From contig JAUPFV010000002.1 in the NCBI GenBank assembly GCA_036936605.1, positions 314,728,893-314,792,892 on the forward strand: DNA of 64,000 nucleotides, written 5' to 3'. Below the pieces are notes generated by a model that had not been told where the DNA came from, did no database searches, and saw only the letters and a list, made by a program, of their open reading frames with translations. Both the position numbers and the translations under genes were made by a program. Numbering within the stretch: the first letter of the stretch is position 1; the number at the start of each line of letters is the position of its first letter. The DNA comes from Limnanthes douglasii subsp. nivea (lineage: Eukaryota; Streptophyta; Magnoliopsida; Brassicales; Limnanthaceae). This document shows, one piece after another, positions 11,547 through 21,915 of this stretch.

Positions 11547-11735
11547 AATCTTCCCCTTGAGACAAATACCCTTTCTTCACTATCAACAAAAAACTTATCC
11601 TCTTCTGACTCACCAAATGCCCCTAAGGCATTCACTCTATACCGCGCACACCAATCCAACGATTTACCGCTGAACTCGCTACAGCTTCCTTATAGTTACT
11701 AGGTTCGTGCATCTCAACTTATTCTACAACAATTT
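11547..11735 (-). pseudogene. Copia polyprotein C-terminal remnant with purine tract (unit 1)
   Basis: Minus strand. Residues like VEMHEPSNYKEAVASS (matching the region just before the reverse transcriptase of the 34153 element) run directly into GVRGIE and the stop that ends its polyprotein, then the purine tract. Reverse transcriptase and RNase H are therefore deleted. The junction lies where TGGATTGGTG and TGGATCGATG, present at the two ends in the better copy, would be brought together. The segment then meets a plus-strand LTR fragment at about 11735. Confidence 0.75.
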
Positions 11736-11865
11736 TTCGTGAACGTAAACAATTTTCGAACCACATTAAATATTGTGTTCTTTTCTTTTATTCCTTTTAT
11801 TTTGTTAAGTGCTTGAGCATATGTGATATATTACATGGTAAATCCTGATAGAGTGGTATCAGAGC
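11736..11865 (+). mobile_element. partial Copia LTR end with primer site (unit 1)
   Basis: Plus-strand end of the same LTR type (ACGTAAACAATTTTCGAACC, then TGTGTTC and GCTTGAGCATATGTGATA) followed by the primer site TGGTATCAGAGC at 11854-11865, complementary to the 3' end of initiator methionine tRNA in plant Copia elements. The left part of the LTR is missing; it is fused head-to-head with the inverted fragment at 11547-11735. Confidence 0.75.
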
Positions 11866-13646
11866 TACAAGCCCAAACGGAACACGATGTGGTGAAATTC
11901 TTGAAGAATGTCGAACATGATAAACCAGTAACCATGCTCATGGTGAATAATTTGCTTTTATAAGATCAACGGTGTGACCTAGTTTGGTTTTCCCACCGCT
12001 CATCGATCAAGAGTAGCACTAAATAACAAGGTAGTATGGTGATAGGAGTGAGTATATAGAGATCTGTTGTAATGCTATATGAGTCAGGTGGGAAAGCAAC
12101 CATGATTAGAGTGAACAAATGATAAGTCAATAACTGAACACTTAGATAATTTAAATCAATTATAATGGACTTGGAGAACATTGATATCAACATTGAGGAT
12201 GAGGATGAAGCTTTGTTTCTCTTAAGATCGTTATTAGCTCCCTATGAAAACTTCATAGATACCATAATGTATGGTAATTATAAGTTATCGCTAGCAGATG
12301 TCAAAGGGTATTGAAATTATAATAGTTGAGATAGTTGTAACCAAACAATCAGGCAAAAAGGAAAGGTCTTATGACTAGGGTAAGATCTAGAAGCAAAGTG
12401 AGTTCTTCAAAAATGAAGAATTGGAGATCCAAATCAAAAGTAAATAACTCAAAATTATATGAATGAGGTGAGCATGGTCATTATATGAGAGATTGTTTTA
12501 AACTAAAATATAAGATGGGAAGTCAAAAGGAAAATGCAGCAAACCTTACTAAATATGTGAACGATTCCAACGATAGTGAAAATAGTGGTAGAGGAGATGT
12601 ATTGTCAGTGAGTTCAGACTCTGGGAAAAAATCTAGGGTACTCGATACTAGAGCTACATATCACATGTGTCAGTTCAAGCAGTGGTTCAATACTTACAAG
12701 CCAATGCAGAAAAAACAGTTTATTTAGGGAACACCCATTCGTTTCCTGTTGGTGGTATCGGTAACATCAAAATCCGAGTGTTTGATGGGGTTGTTAGAAT
12801 CATGACATGGAAATTAGACTCTCGGGGTTATAAGTACCGTGTAGAAGATGGTGTAATTAAAGTGAAAAAATGTTCAATGGTATATATGAAAGACATTTTG
12901 CAGAAGAGGTTTTACATTCTACAAGGGAGTGTTGTTATGGACGATGTTGTAGTAGCATTATCAAGGAATAATAGCCATAGTCGGCAGGATTATAACAAGT
13001 TGTGGTAAACAAACTAGAGTCAAATTCAGCAAATCGGCTTCAAGAAAGACTAAAATGATAGTAGACTACGGTCATTCAGAACTTTGGAGCCCAAACAGAA
13101 TTTCATCAAAGAATTGAGCTAGATACTACAAGAGAATGGTGTGGGTTTACTTTATGAAAATAAAGGATGAGGGATATACAATCTTTATCAAATGGAAGAT
13201 GATAATTTAGAAGAAAACATGAAGAAAAATAAAACGTGTTATTACATATAATGAGCTAGAATTTTGTATTCATGAGTTCAACGAATTCTGTGAAGCTGAA
13301 GGAATAGTGCATGTTCTAGAACACCAAAACAGAATGGTCACAGAAGAATTAACATAACGCTTTATGACAAGACATGAAGCATGCTCTTGCATTCCGGTAT
13401 GGGAAAGGATCTTTAGGCTGAAGCTATCAATACAACGTGTTACTTGGTGAATTGGTCTCGATCAACGACTATTGATTATAAAACTCCTTTTGAGATCTGG
13501 TCTGGATCGTCGGCTGATTGGGAACAGTTGAGAGTGTTTGGTTGTCCTGCGTATGCTTATGTGAGAGATGGTAAAATTGAGCCAAGGGTAAAAAGGTGTA
13601 TATTTCTAAGATATACTACTAGAGTGGATGGATATAGGTTATGGTG
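11866..13646 (+). pseudogene. Copia gag-protease-integrase relic (unit 1)
   Basis: After ~260 bp of non-coding leader, gag resumes at about 12130 (TEHLDN-like, then DLENIDINIEDED) with many stops. The gag zinc knuckle at about 12465-12500 has lost its second cysteine (TGC to TGA). The protease segment (ORF 12485-12727) reads VLDTRATYHMC, so the catalytic DTG has become DTR. Pre-integrase sequence follows (12700-13008). A 114 bp gap relative to unit 2 at about 13005 removed the HHCC finger. Integrase remnants continue to 13646, where the duplication junction cuts the gene. Not functional. Confidence 0.85.
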
Positions 13647-13879
13647 AATTGCCTTGCTTTGTTTCTCCGATTAACAAGAACTTGAATGTGTATTTTTTGT
13701 CTTTTTATAATTTGTTTAAAGGGTATTTTTTAAACTCTAACACAAATAAAATATCCAAACATACTAGTGATTTTTTAGACGAACAAAACTACATCTATAA
13801 ATGATATTGTTTTATTTTTTTATCTTTATTTTTATTTTTCTGGGAAACGAGTTGAACGATTGTTCGCATATCACATATG

Positions 13880-14130
13880 CTTTAACCCTTTTTTAGCCTA
13901 TATATATTTATTTTACCTTTAATTTGCAATTCAAATTTTCTTTAACCCTTGTTTCACAATTCACATTTACCTTGACTCACAATTTGCATTGAGATAATTT
14001 TTTTTACCTTTAATTCACAATTGACATTTCTTTTAACTTTTGTTTCACAATTCGTATTTACCGTTAATTTAATATTCACACTTATATTTTTATCTTTAAC
14101 TTTAATCCTAAATTCACAATTCACAAAAGT
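13880..14130. repeat. degenerate ~90 bp tandem array, three units (unit 2)
   Basis: The counterpart of the array at 8696. Unit starts are at about 13880, 13940 and 14030; the first is shortened to 60 bp, as if one unit was lost by slippage after the block was duplicated. Confidence 0.75.
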
Positions 14131-14375
14131 TCAACATTTTGTTCACACTTAGCAATTGTGACTTGAGGCTTGACTATTAATGCGAAACTATCGTTCGTTG
14201 ATTTGGTTTTGTTCATCTTAAAAAAATCAATGATATTTTTAAATAAATTTTTCGAGCTACCATATGACAGATACAGAATTTTAAAAATTAAAGATAAAAC
14301 AAAATAAAAAATAATAATACACGTACAATTTTAATTTGTATATGGAAAAGATGTTGAAGATTTTTTTTGAATTTT

Positions 14376-14530
14376 TTTACAAGAGACGAGAGATGAGAGA
14401 TGAGAGTTGCAGGACGAGAGATGAGATACACGAAGATGAGAGACGAGAGATGCAGATATGCGAGACGATAAATAAAAATGCAAAAAACGAGAGTTGCTTG
14501 ACAAATATAAAATATAATTATTAGATGATA
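14376..14530. repeat. purine-rich GAGA-type patch (unit 2)
   Basis: Second copy of the purine-rich patch at 9311, with ACGAGAGATGAGA words; the order of words has drifted, as expected for simple sequence. Confidence 0.65.
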
Positions 14531-15685
14531 GATGCGGGATGCGAGACTATGGTTAATTTTGCTATCGAAAAAAAAATTGAACTTAAAAGAAAAATATTAT
14601 TATGAATTTAGTTTTGTTCGTGTTTAAAAAAAAAACTAATCGTATAATTAAATTTATATTTTTTGAATTACAATTTAAAAAATACGTTTTTTTATAAATT
14701 TAAATTTAAAAAATTACACATGTCTAATAATCCTTTTAAACTGCTTAACCGTAATTCACTATAAATTAAATGGCTTCCTAAAAGTTTCATAAAACAAAAT
14801 ACATTGTGCTTGTATTGAAAGTTATGTTTTATTTATCTAAAATGACATTAACAAATTTGCATATGATTAATATGTCCATTTCATGTTTGATTTTCAATTT
14901 GAAACTAGGAATAAACTAACGCGTTTACAAATTCTATACTAACATATAAGAAACGTTTTGGATTCATTCACGTCCTTGGCCTTGAAATCAACTATATAGT
15001 AAACGCACATCGATTTATTCAGTTCCAATTAGAAAACAAAATGTTGTTTCCTTATTTTTATAGTATACTATATTTTATACACTCAGATGTTTACCGTTAT
15101 ATTAGAACTAGGAGCTTACGTGAGTGCACATATCTTAGAATGCGCGTCTTAGGAGAAAAAGTTGGGTTAGAAAAGCTTAAAAAATGGTTTTTGGATTTTT
15201 GAAATTCATTTTAGATTTGAAAAAAAAAACCAATATTAGATATTAAAAAATTAACAAGTGTAAATACAATAAACAAATTGGATTCCACAAAATCCAATCG
15301 ATAAGATACAATCAATGATGAATTTCCTCTGTTGAGAAACAAATCAGAAACCGCTGTATAAAGGAATAGAAGTATATGACAAACCCAATCTTTGAGCAAC
15401 ACACACCGTGCAAGTTGGTCGAGGTACAATTCAAAAATCATATTTGCACACATCACAAATCCAATATTAAAAGAAATGATTGAACATTGTCAAGTAAATT
15501 AAAAGAAAGACCATATAAATATTCAATTCGCATCTACTGTAAAAGAAAATCTGTAACAAAAAACTAAGAATACCATGGTGTGAAAATTCTCGACAAGAAA
15601 ACCTAAACATTCATCTATTATGAAATTCATTGCTACATTTGGGTTTCTTGTAACATTTCACATGAGGATAGTCGCCACCCTAACA

Positions 15686-16001
15686 ATCCTCCTCTCGAAC
15701 AAAGTATCACTTAGCCTCATTTCAATTGACTTATCACCCATCAACTATAATCAGGTTGCTTTCCCACCTGACCCATAGAGCATTACAACAGATCTATATC
15801 AGCTCACTCTTATCACCATACTTTCTTGTTCTTTACAGTCGCTCTTGACCGATGAGCAACGAGCAAATCGAATTAGGTCACACTGATGATCTTATAAGAG
15901 CGGATCATTCACCTTGAGCATGGCTAGTGATTCATCATGTTCGACCTCCTTTGAGAATTTTACCACATTGCGTTCCATCTCGGTCTGGAGCTCAGATACC
16001 A
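15686..16001 (-). mobile_element. short retroelement internal region (unit 2)
   Basis: Unit 2 copy of 10788-11103: primer site (TGGTATCTGAGCTCC, one change) at 16001-15987, ~290 bp non-coding interior, and purine tract CGAGAGGAGGAT at 15697-15686 followed by TGTTAGGGTGGCGAC. Here the putative next LTR starts with the standard TGTTAGGG, which supports the reading of a purine-tract/LTR boundary. Confidence 0.55.
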
Positions 16002-16004
16002 CAT

Positions 16005-16451
16005 TGTTAGGATTTGCAATACAATATATCACCAATGGTCAAACACAGAAAAAAATAAAATGCATAAAATAAAGGAACACAAGATTTAACGTGGTTCGAC
16101 AATTGTCTACGCCAACAGGCGCTGCCAGAGAAATATGTTTCACCATGATAGAAAAGTTTACAGATTTTTACATTGTATTTTTTTGTAGTCATAGTAGTCT
16201 ATTTATAGGGAATAAATACAACTTACTAGATAATGGGCCTAATAGGCTCATATACACAAAAAATTTCATGACACCAGACAATACCAGTAGACACGGTACA
16301 CTGCCATCACATTACACTGTACCTTGAGACACGATACACTATGAAGAATTATCTCACTTATACTCAACATGCAAAGTACTTAACAAGCAACATGACAAAG
16401 AATGTATATTTCCAAACACATATATTGAATATTGATTCTTCACTATCAACA
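16005..16451 (-). mobile_element. Copia-family LTR, inverted (unit 2)
   Basis: Unit 2 copy of the inverted LTR (about 447 bp), from TGTTGATAG at 16451 down to CTAACA at 16005, with the same TATA box and tRNA-distal landmarks. It is again preceded by a purine tract (16463-16452) and followed by a primer site. Confidence 0.8.
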
Positions 16452-16772
16452 AATCTTCCCCTTGAGACAAATACCCTTTCTTCACTATCAACAAAGAAAC
16501 TTCTCTTCTTTTGACTCACCAAATGCACCTAAGGCATTCACTCCTATACAACGAACACCAATCCAGTGATCTGCCTCTGAAGTCGCTACAACTTCATTAT
16601 AGTTACTAGGTTCGTGCATCTCAACTTCTTCTACAATAATTTTCCGTGAACGTAAACAATTTTTTAACCACATTAAATATTATGTTCTTTTCTTTTATTC
16701 CTTTTATTTTGTTCAGTGTTTGAGCATATGTGATATATTACATAGTAAATCCTTACAGAGTGGTATCAGAGC
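16452..16772. mobile_element. inverted Copia 3' remnant fused to plus-strand LTR end and primer site (unit 2)
   Basis: 16452-16640 on the minus strand carries the Copia C-terminal remnant with reverse transcriptase deleted, as in unit 1. From about 16644 the plus strand carries the end of an LTR and the primer site TGGTATCAGAGC at 16761-16772. The head-to-head junction is at the same place as in unit 1, so the inversion predates the tandem duplication. Confidence 0.75.
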
Positions 16773-18986
16773 TGTCGGCTCAGATGGAACGCGATGTGGT
16801 GAAATTCTTGAAGAATGTCGAACAAGATAAACCAGTAGACATGCTTAAGGTGAATGATTTACTTTTATAAGATCACCAGCTTGACCTAGTTCAGTTTTCC
16901 CGCGGCTCATCGATCAAGAGTAGCACTAAATAAAAATGTAGTGTGGTGATATGAGTGAGTATATAGAGCTCTGTTGTAATGCTCTATGAGTCAGGTGGGA
17001 AAGCAACCATGATTAGAGTGAATGCATGATAAGTCAATAACTGAACACTTAGATAATTTAAATCAATTATAATGGACTTGGAGAACATTGATATCAACAT
17101 TGACAATGAGGATCAAGTTGTTTCTCTTAAGATCGTTATTAGCTCCCTATGAAAAACTTCGTAGATACCATAATGTATGGTAATGATAAGTTATCGCTAG
17201 AATATGTCAAAGGGTATTGAAATTGTAAGAGTTGAGATAGTTGCAGCTAAACAATCAGGCAAAAAGGAAAGGTCTTATGACTAGGGTAAGATCTAGAAGC
17301 AAAACGAGTTCTTCAAAAAATAAAGAACTGGAGATCCAAATCAAAAGTAAATAACTCAAAATTTTATGAATGCGGTGAGCAAGGTCATTATACGAGAGAT
17401 TGTTTGAAACTGAAAGATAAGATGGGAAATCAAAAGGAAAATGCAGCAAACCTTACTAAATGTATGAACTATTCGAACGATAGTGAAAACAGTGGTAGAG
17501 AAGATGTATTTTCCATGAGTTCAAACTATAGGAAATAATCTAGGGTACTCGATAATTTCGCTACAGATCACATATGCCAGTTCAAGCAGTGGTTCAATAC
17601 TTACAAGCCAATGCAAATAATTGTCTATTTAGGGAACACCCATTCGTTTCCTGTTGGTGGTATCAATAGCGTCAAAATCAGAGTGTGTGATGGGGTTGTT
17701 TGAATTGTGACGTGGACACTAAACTCTCGGGGTTACAAGTACCGTGTAGAAGATGGTGTAATCAAAGTGACAAAAGGCTCAATGGTTTTCATGAAAGGCA
17801 GTTTGCAGAAGAGGTTTTATATTCTACAAGATAGTGTTGTTATGGGAGATGTTGCATTAGCATTATCAAGGAATAATAGCCATAGTCGGCAGGATTATAA
17901 TTAGTTGTGGTATTGGGGTCTTGGTCACATGAGTGAAAGATGATTATTTGTTTTGGCCACGAGAGATTTTTGGAAACGGTATAAAGCATAAACATTAGAA
18001 TTTGTCAGCACTGTGTGTTTGGTAAACAAACTAGAGTCAAATTCAGCAAATCGGCTTTAAGAAAGACTAAAATGATAGTAGACTACAATCATTCAGATCT
18101 TTGGGGACCAAACAGAATTCCATCAAAGAACGGAGCTAGATACTGCATGAGTTTAATCAATGATTATTCAAGGATGGTGTGGGTTTACTTTATGAAAACA
18201 CAAGATGAGGCATATTCAACCTTTGTCAAATGGAAGATGGTGATTGAGAAGAAAACATGAAGAAAAATAAAATGTGTTAGTACATATAATGGGTTAGAAT
18301 TTTGCATTCATGATTTCAACGAATTCTGTGAAGCTGAAGGAATAGTGCATCATTGCACTTGTTTTAGAACACTAAAACAGAATGGGGTCACAAAAGAATG
18401 AACATAACGTTTTATAACAAGGCATGAAGCATGCTCTCGGATTCCATTAGGGGAAATGATTTTTGGGCTGAATCTATCAATACAACGTGTTACTTGGTGA
18501 ATTGGTCTCGATCAACGACTATTGATTATAAAACTCCTTTTGAGATTTGGTTTGGATCGTCGGCTGATTAGGAACAGTTGAAGGTATTTCGTTGTCCTGC
18601 GTATGCTCATGTGAGAGATGGTAAGATTGAGCGGAGGGTAAAAAAGTGCATATTTCTAGGAAATACTATTGGAGTGAAGGGATATAGGTTATGGTGTACC
18701 TCTATAAAGTATCCAGGTTCTCTCATTAGTACAGACATGACTTTGGACGAGTTTGCTTCGAGAGACAGTCAGAATTAAGTAGGAGAAGTGGTCGAATCAG
18801 GATCGGTTATGAGTAAATAGGTGGAGCTTGAAGTAGAATCAGTTCCTAGCAGGTCAAATAATTCAAATGGTTTTGAGATTGATAAAGAATCAAGAGGTGA
18901 AACGTCAGCATCGGAAGATAGTGATGATGATGTGCCCGAACCAGAACCACAACTTTATGGCATAACATTAGACGGAAAAAGAAGAG
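16773..18986 (+). pseudogene. Copia gag-protease-integrase relic (unit 2)
   Basis: Same gene as in unit 1 but longer. The gag knuckle at about 17360-17405 is intact in sequence (CGEQGHYTRDC with the first Cys changed to Phe). Protease: DTG has decayed to DNFAT. Pre-integrase: open 17707-17904 (66 codons). Integrase: finger region and DLWGPNRIPS at 18015-18260, catalytic-core remnants to 18570, then FGCPAYAHV-like region at 18578-18778 and an acidic spacer (SEDSDDDVPEPEPQ) at 18821-18985. The gene stops abruptly at about 18986 where an inverted primer-site fragment begins. Many stops; not functional. Confidence 0.85.
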
Positions 18987-19053
18987 AATTTCACCATATC
19001 ACGTTCCGTATGAGCCTGGAATTATGATACCACTTTGTTAGAATTTCCTAACT
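18987..19053 (-). mobile_element. inverted Copia leader, primer site and LTR tip
   Basis: Reading the minus strand from 19053: AGGAAATTCTAACA (LTR end), AAGTGGTATCATAATTCC (decayed primer site), then CATACGGAACGTGATATGGTG, which matches the leader downstream of the primer site at 16761. It is fused directly to the plus-strand coding sequence that ends at 18986, giving a third inverted junction in this region. Confidence 0.6.
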
Positions 19054-19330
19054 AAATCATTTATCAACGGCACGTTCGTGGAAAATAATTGACTTAGTAT
19101 CTCGTGTTATATGAATAATATTCCATGTTAAGATTATCAAATCGTTTAAGATCTAAAATCCAATATCTAATATGTTTTGCTTTATGAGATGCAAACTCTT
19201 TAGGTTACCATTACATTTATTATCAGACATGTTCATCTTTAGCTCTGTTACTTATGTTGGTACTATACCAACTTGTTTAGTTTTTTCAAATTTAGTTAGC
19301 TTTTACGATCGACGTAATCAATCTCCAATA
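19054..19330 (-). repeat. inverted fragment of the A/B repeat family
   Basis: The reverse complement of this segment matches 22120-22400 (copy A), including TTGGTATAGTACCAACA and ACGAGCTACTAAGTCAATTA-like blocks, and also parts of copy B (39480-39640 and 40680-40760). It carries the A-type arrangement without the extra ~1 kb of copy B. Confidence 0.75.
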
Positions 19331-19393
19331 GTCAAGCGTAGTCACAATGATGATTTTATGAGGGAAGTATTAGATTCAAGCTATCTACTGGAG

Positions 19394-19560
19394 TGGAAAT
19401 GACTTTAACAAATGTGAAGTATGTTCCTTAATTTAAACGTAACCTTTTATCTATATGTATGTTAGATGAGGAAAGGTTTGAGTATAAAGGTGGAGATGGA
19501 AAATTATGGTCTTGCAAGACTCACGTGTTGTTATGAAGGCTGATTAGATTGATTTTGTTT
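19394..19560 (+). pseudogene. Copia protease to pre-integrase fragment
   Basis: One frame from 19399 reads TLTNVKYVP, a stop, FKRNLLSICMLDEERF and YKGGDGKLW. This is the conserved segment after the protease in Copia polyproteins (compare NLISLGTLDSRGYKY in the 34153 element). It is a different family from the neighbouring Copia relics. Confidence 0.65.
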
Positions 19561-19565
19561 TAGTC

Positions 19566-19778
19566 ATGGATGGGTCAGTAGTAGAAGATGCGTCTAGTGT
19601 GGGGAATAGATCTACTAGGATTTGGTTAGAGGCGGTTGAAGGCTTGTCAAAGAAGGTGAAGATTCAATCTAAGAAGTACCTGAAGAAGTTTAAGACTGAA
19701 AATGGCGTGGTATTAATGAACCGACCATTCACTAGCTATTATTCTAAATTTTGTATTAGTGAACAGACCATTCAATAG
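19566..19778 (+). other. open stretch of 70 codons, unassigned
   Basis: A 70-codon open frame rich in Ser, Val and Lys (SKKVKIQSKKYLKKFK) lies between two Copia fragments of the same strand. No domain is recognised. By position it may be decayed polyprotein sequence; it is probably not a gene. Confidence 0.3.
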
Positions 19779-19814
19779 CTATTGTTTCAAACTGCGGAGC
19801 AATTATTAAATGTT

Positions 19815-20039
19815 GCTCGGTCTAATCTTGGGATAGATTAGATGGATGTTACTACCGTTTTCTTAGATGTAGAATGGCAGAAGACTAGCATATTAGGAGG
19901 AAGTGTTGCCTTGATAGAGTTCGTAGACTCGTGAGAATTGATAACTCCACACATGCATGTGGACTGTTTGTCTCTAGTGAGTAGTTGAGGCATCCGGGGA
20001 GTGAATATTAGATTTAATATAAGCTTATGTGGAGAATTG
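19815..20039 (+). pseudogene. Copia reverse transcriptase scrap and 3' end
   Basis: LGID, a stop, then MDVTTVFLDVEW resembles the Copia RT motif around MDVKTAFLHG, with the frame lost soon after. About 170 bp later a purine-rich GTGGAGAAT (20031-20039) precedes TGTTAAATG. Most of the RT and all of RNase H are missing. Confidence 0.55.
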
Positions 20040-20730
20040 TTAAATGTAGGCTAAAAGTAACGCAAAGCATAATCACCTTTTCTAAATTAGATTTCTAAAT
20101 AATTAGATTTCCTATATTAATTAGATATTTAATATTAATTAGATATTCAATATTAGTTGGATTTTGTATATTAATTAGATATTATATATTAATTGGATTT
20201 TTTATATTAGTTGGATATTCAATATTAATTAGATATTCTATATTAAGTAAATCTTATATTAATTTGTTCTTCTATATTAATTAGATTTCCGTTTCGAGAT
20301 GTGAGTTGCATATTTCTTCAGAAACATAAACTAGCTTTAGGTCTTTTCAGAGATAAGTGGGTGAAAGATAAACACTAAAGAGAGGGTTATGTGACTCATG
20401 TCATCTTTTGTTACAAAGAGTGATTGAGTACTATGTGTTTGAGAGACTTTCTATAGCCTACTTATTTATAAAAGGAGTGTCTGTTGCTCGTAGATGTAGG
20501 ATTTCTTCACGACCTAAACTACGTTAAATCTCTTGTTGTGCAATTGATTTATTTTTATGTTCTCTTTTGTTAACTTTGTTCTTGAAATAAAGTAAGAGGC
20601 AAAACTCGTATTACCTCCAACGACCTTTCGGGTAGGTGTTCGTCAACTATTGGTCAATGCTTCGACTGAGTGGCTAAGATTCGGCATAGCGAGTCTTATT
20701 AGGGATGAGTCGGACCTTGTGTCAAATATT
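20040..20730 (+). mobile_element. probable Copia 3' LTR
   Basis: Starts TGTTAAATG after a purine tract, contains a TATA-like TTATTTATAAAAGGAG (about 20461-20476) and ACGTTAAATCTCTTGT about 50 bp on, as in other Copia LTRs here, and a minisatellite in its first third. The right end is not defined; I place it before the A repeat. No second LTR of this type is in the window. Confidence 0.5.
20092..20292. repeat. 19-20 bp minisatellite, about ten units
   Basis: About ten imperfect tandem copies of a unit close to TATATTAATTAGATATTCA, alternating with TTGGATTTT variants. It lies inside the probable LTR and would be expected to vary in copy number between individuals. Confidence 0.85.
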
Positions 20731-21599
20731 GATGGTTTCACTAGCAATATCGGTACGGTAAAACATTACTGCACGATTTATATTTAATACCAAAACCCTA
20801 TAAAAAATCATTATGATACGGTAATTAAAAATATGGGTACGATTCGGTTGGACATTAGTACAAAAATATATCATAACATTCAACCACTAGGTAATATATT
20901 TAGATTTCGGTCAGTATAAATTTATATTTTAGATAAAATTAAATTATTAAATTTTAAATATAGATAATTCTTAATTTTATTATAGATTAGAATCCGCAAT
21001 TATGGTATTACAAATTTGATTGATATTTTAATCTTTAGCCTTAGAATAATAAATTAGTTTCGTATATTTACCTACCAAATTAAATAAAAACGATACAGAT
21101 TTCGGGTTAGACTTAGGAAAGATAATAAATGGTCTTTTATTATCAACATTTGCACTATTTGTGGGAAGTCTTTTCAAGTTACCACCATTTCAACAAATCT
21201 AAAAATATGAGTTAATCAATAATGATGACTTTCTCAAGAGTGAAAAATATTCATCAATATGGTAGATGATGCATAATAAAGCAAAGTTTGTAGTTCCTCA
21301 TTCCTCAAGAATCTTATCATATAGCCGTGAAATATTGTAAATATAGAATAATCTCATCATCTTCCAACAAGAGAGAAGGGTGAGATTCTAATTCCTTTAA
21401 CATTTCGCTTAATAGAATTATGAATAGAATAATTAGACAAAAACATTGTAGTTATAATGTATTACATAAATAAAAGAAGGAAGAATGACAATTTCAACTA
21501 GGAAAAATAGTCAAATCATGGAAATTTTTTAATAGATAAGTATCACTTAAGGATGACATAAGTGTTAAACATTTTCTAGAGTTTGGAAATGGTAGACAT

Positions 21600-21915
21600 A
21601 AATAAATAGAATTTTAAGAAGTTTAAGATAGCTCTTTATACTTTTTCTCAGTCTCCTCTTTCACGTAACATTCTTAAACAATATCTAACTCGTAAATTTG
21701 ATATTTATCGAATGGATAAATATGATGAGATGGGTGATCTAGAAAATCATTTAGAATAGTTGCGTAATATTATGCTTGGCTTTTATGTGGATAACACATT
21801 TTTATTCATAGCATTTTTCAATGACCTTTCGCAGTAAAGTTTTGACTTGGTTTAATAATCTCCAATCAAGATCTATCAATACTTTTGAATAAATTTGTAG
21901 TAATTTTATAAGTAA
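21600..21915 (+). pseudogene. Gypsy gag remnant in copy A
   Basis: Allowing one or two frame changes, the plus strand reads KFDIYRMDKYDEMGDLENHL, then LRNIMLGFYVDNTFLF, and WFNNLQSRSINTF. This is the Ty3/Gypsy capsid pattern (Y-DG-DP-DHL, then M---G-D, then W---L---SI--F). The matching region in copy B is 38950-39265. Confidence 0.7.

Larger units (their letters stand above)
8465..13646. repeat. tandem segmental duplication, unit 1 (~5.2 kb)
   Basis: The whole block 8465-13646 is repeated immediately downstream at 13647-18696 in the same orientation. Matching landmarks in order: a stretch after CTTGCTTTGTTTCT, the CACAATTCACATTT repeat array, a GAGA-rich patch, an inverted Copia LTR, a plus-strand primer site, and Copia gag to integrase. 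Unit 1 ends in the middle of Copia coding sequence (GGTTATGGTG) joined straight to the start of unit 2. The units have diverged by many substitutions and small indels (by eye around a tenth), so the duplication is old. Confidence 0.9.
13647..18696. repeat. tandem segmental duplication, unit 2 (~5.05 kb)
   Basis: Second copy of the block described at 8465. Its right end (GGTTATGGTG at about 18687-18696) runs on into the natural continuation of the Copia gene (TACCTCT...), whereas unit 1 is cut there, so unit 2 keeps the original right flank and unit 1 the original left flank. It is shorter mainly through loss of one unit of the ~90 bp array, and it keeps the integrase zinc-finger segment that unit 1 lost. 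Confidence 0.9.
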
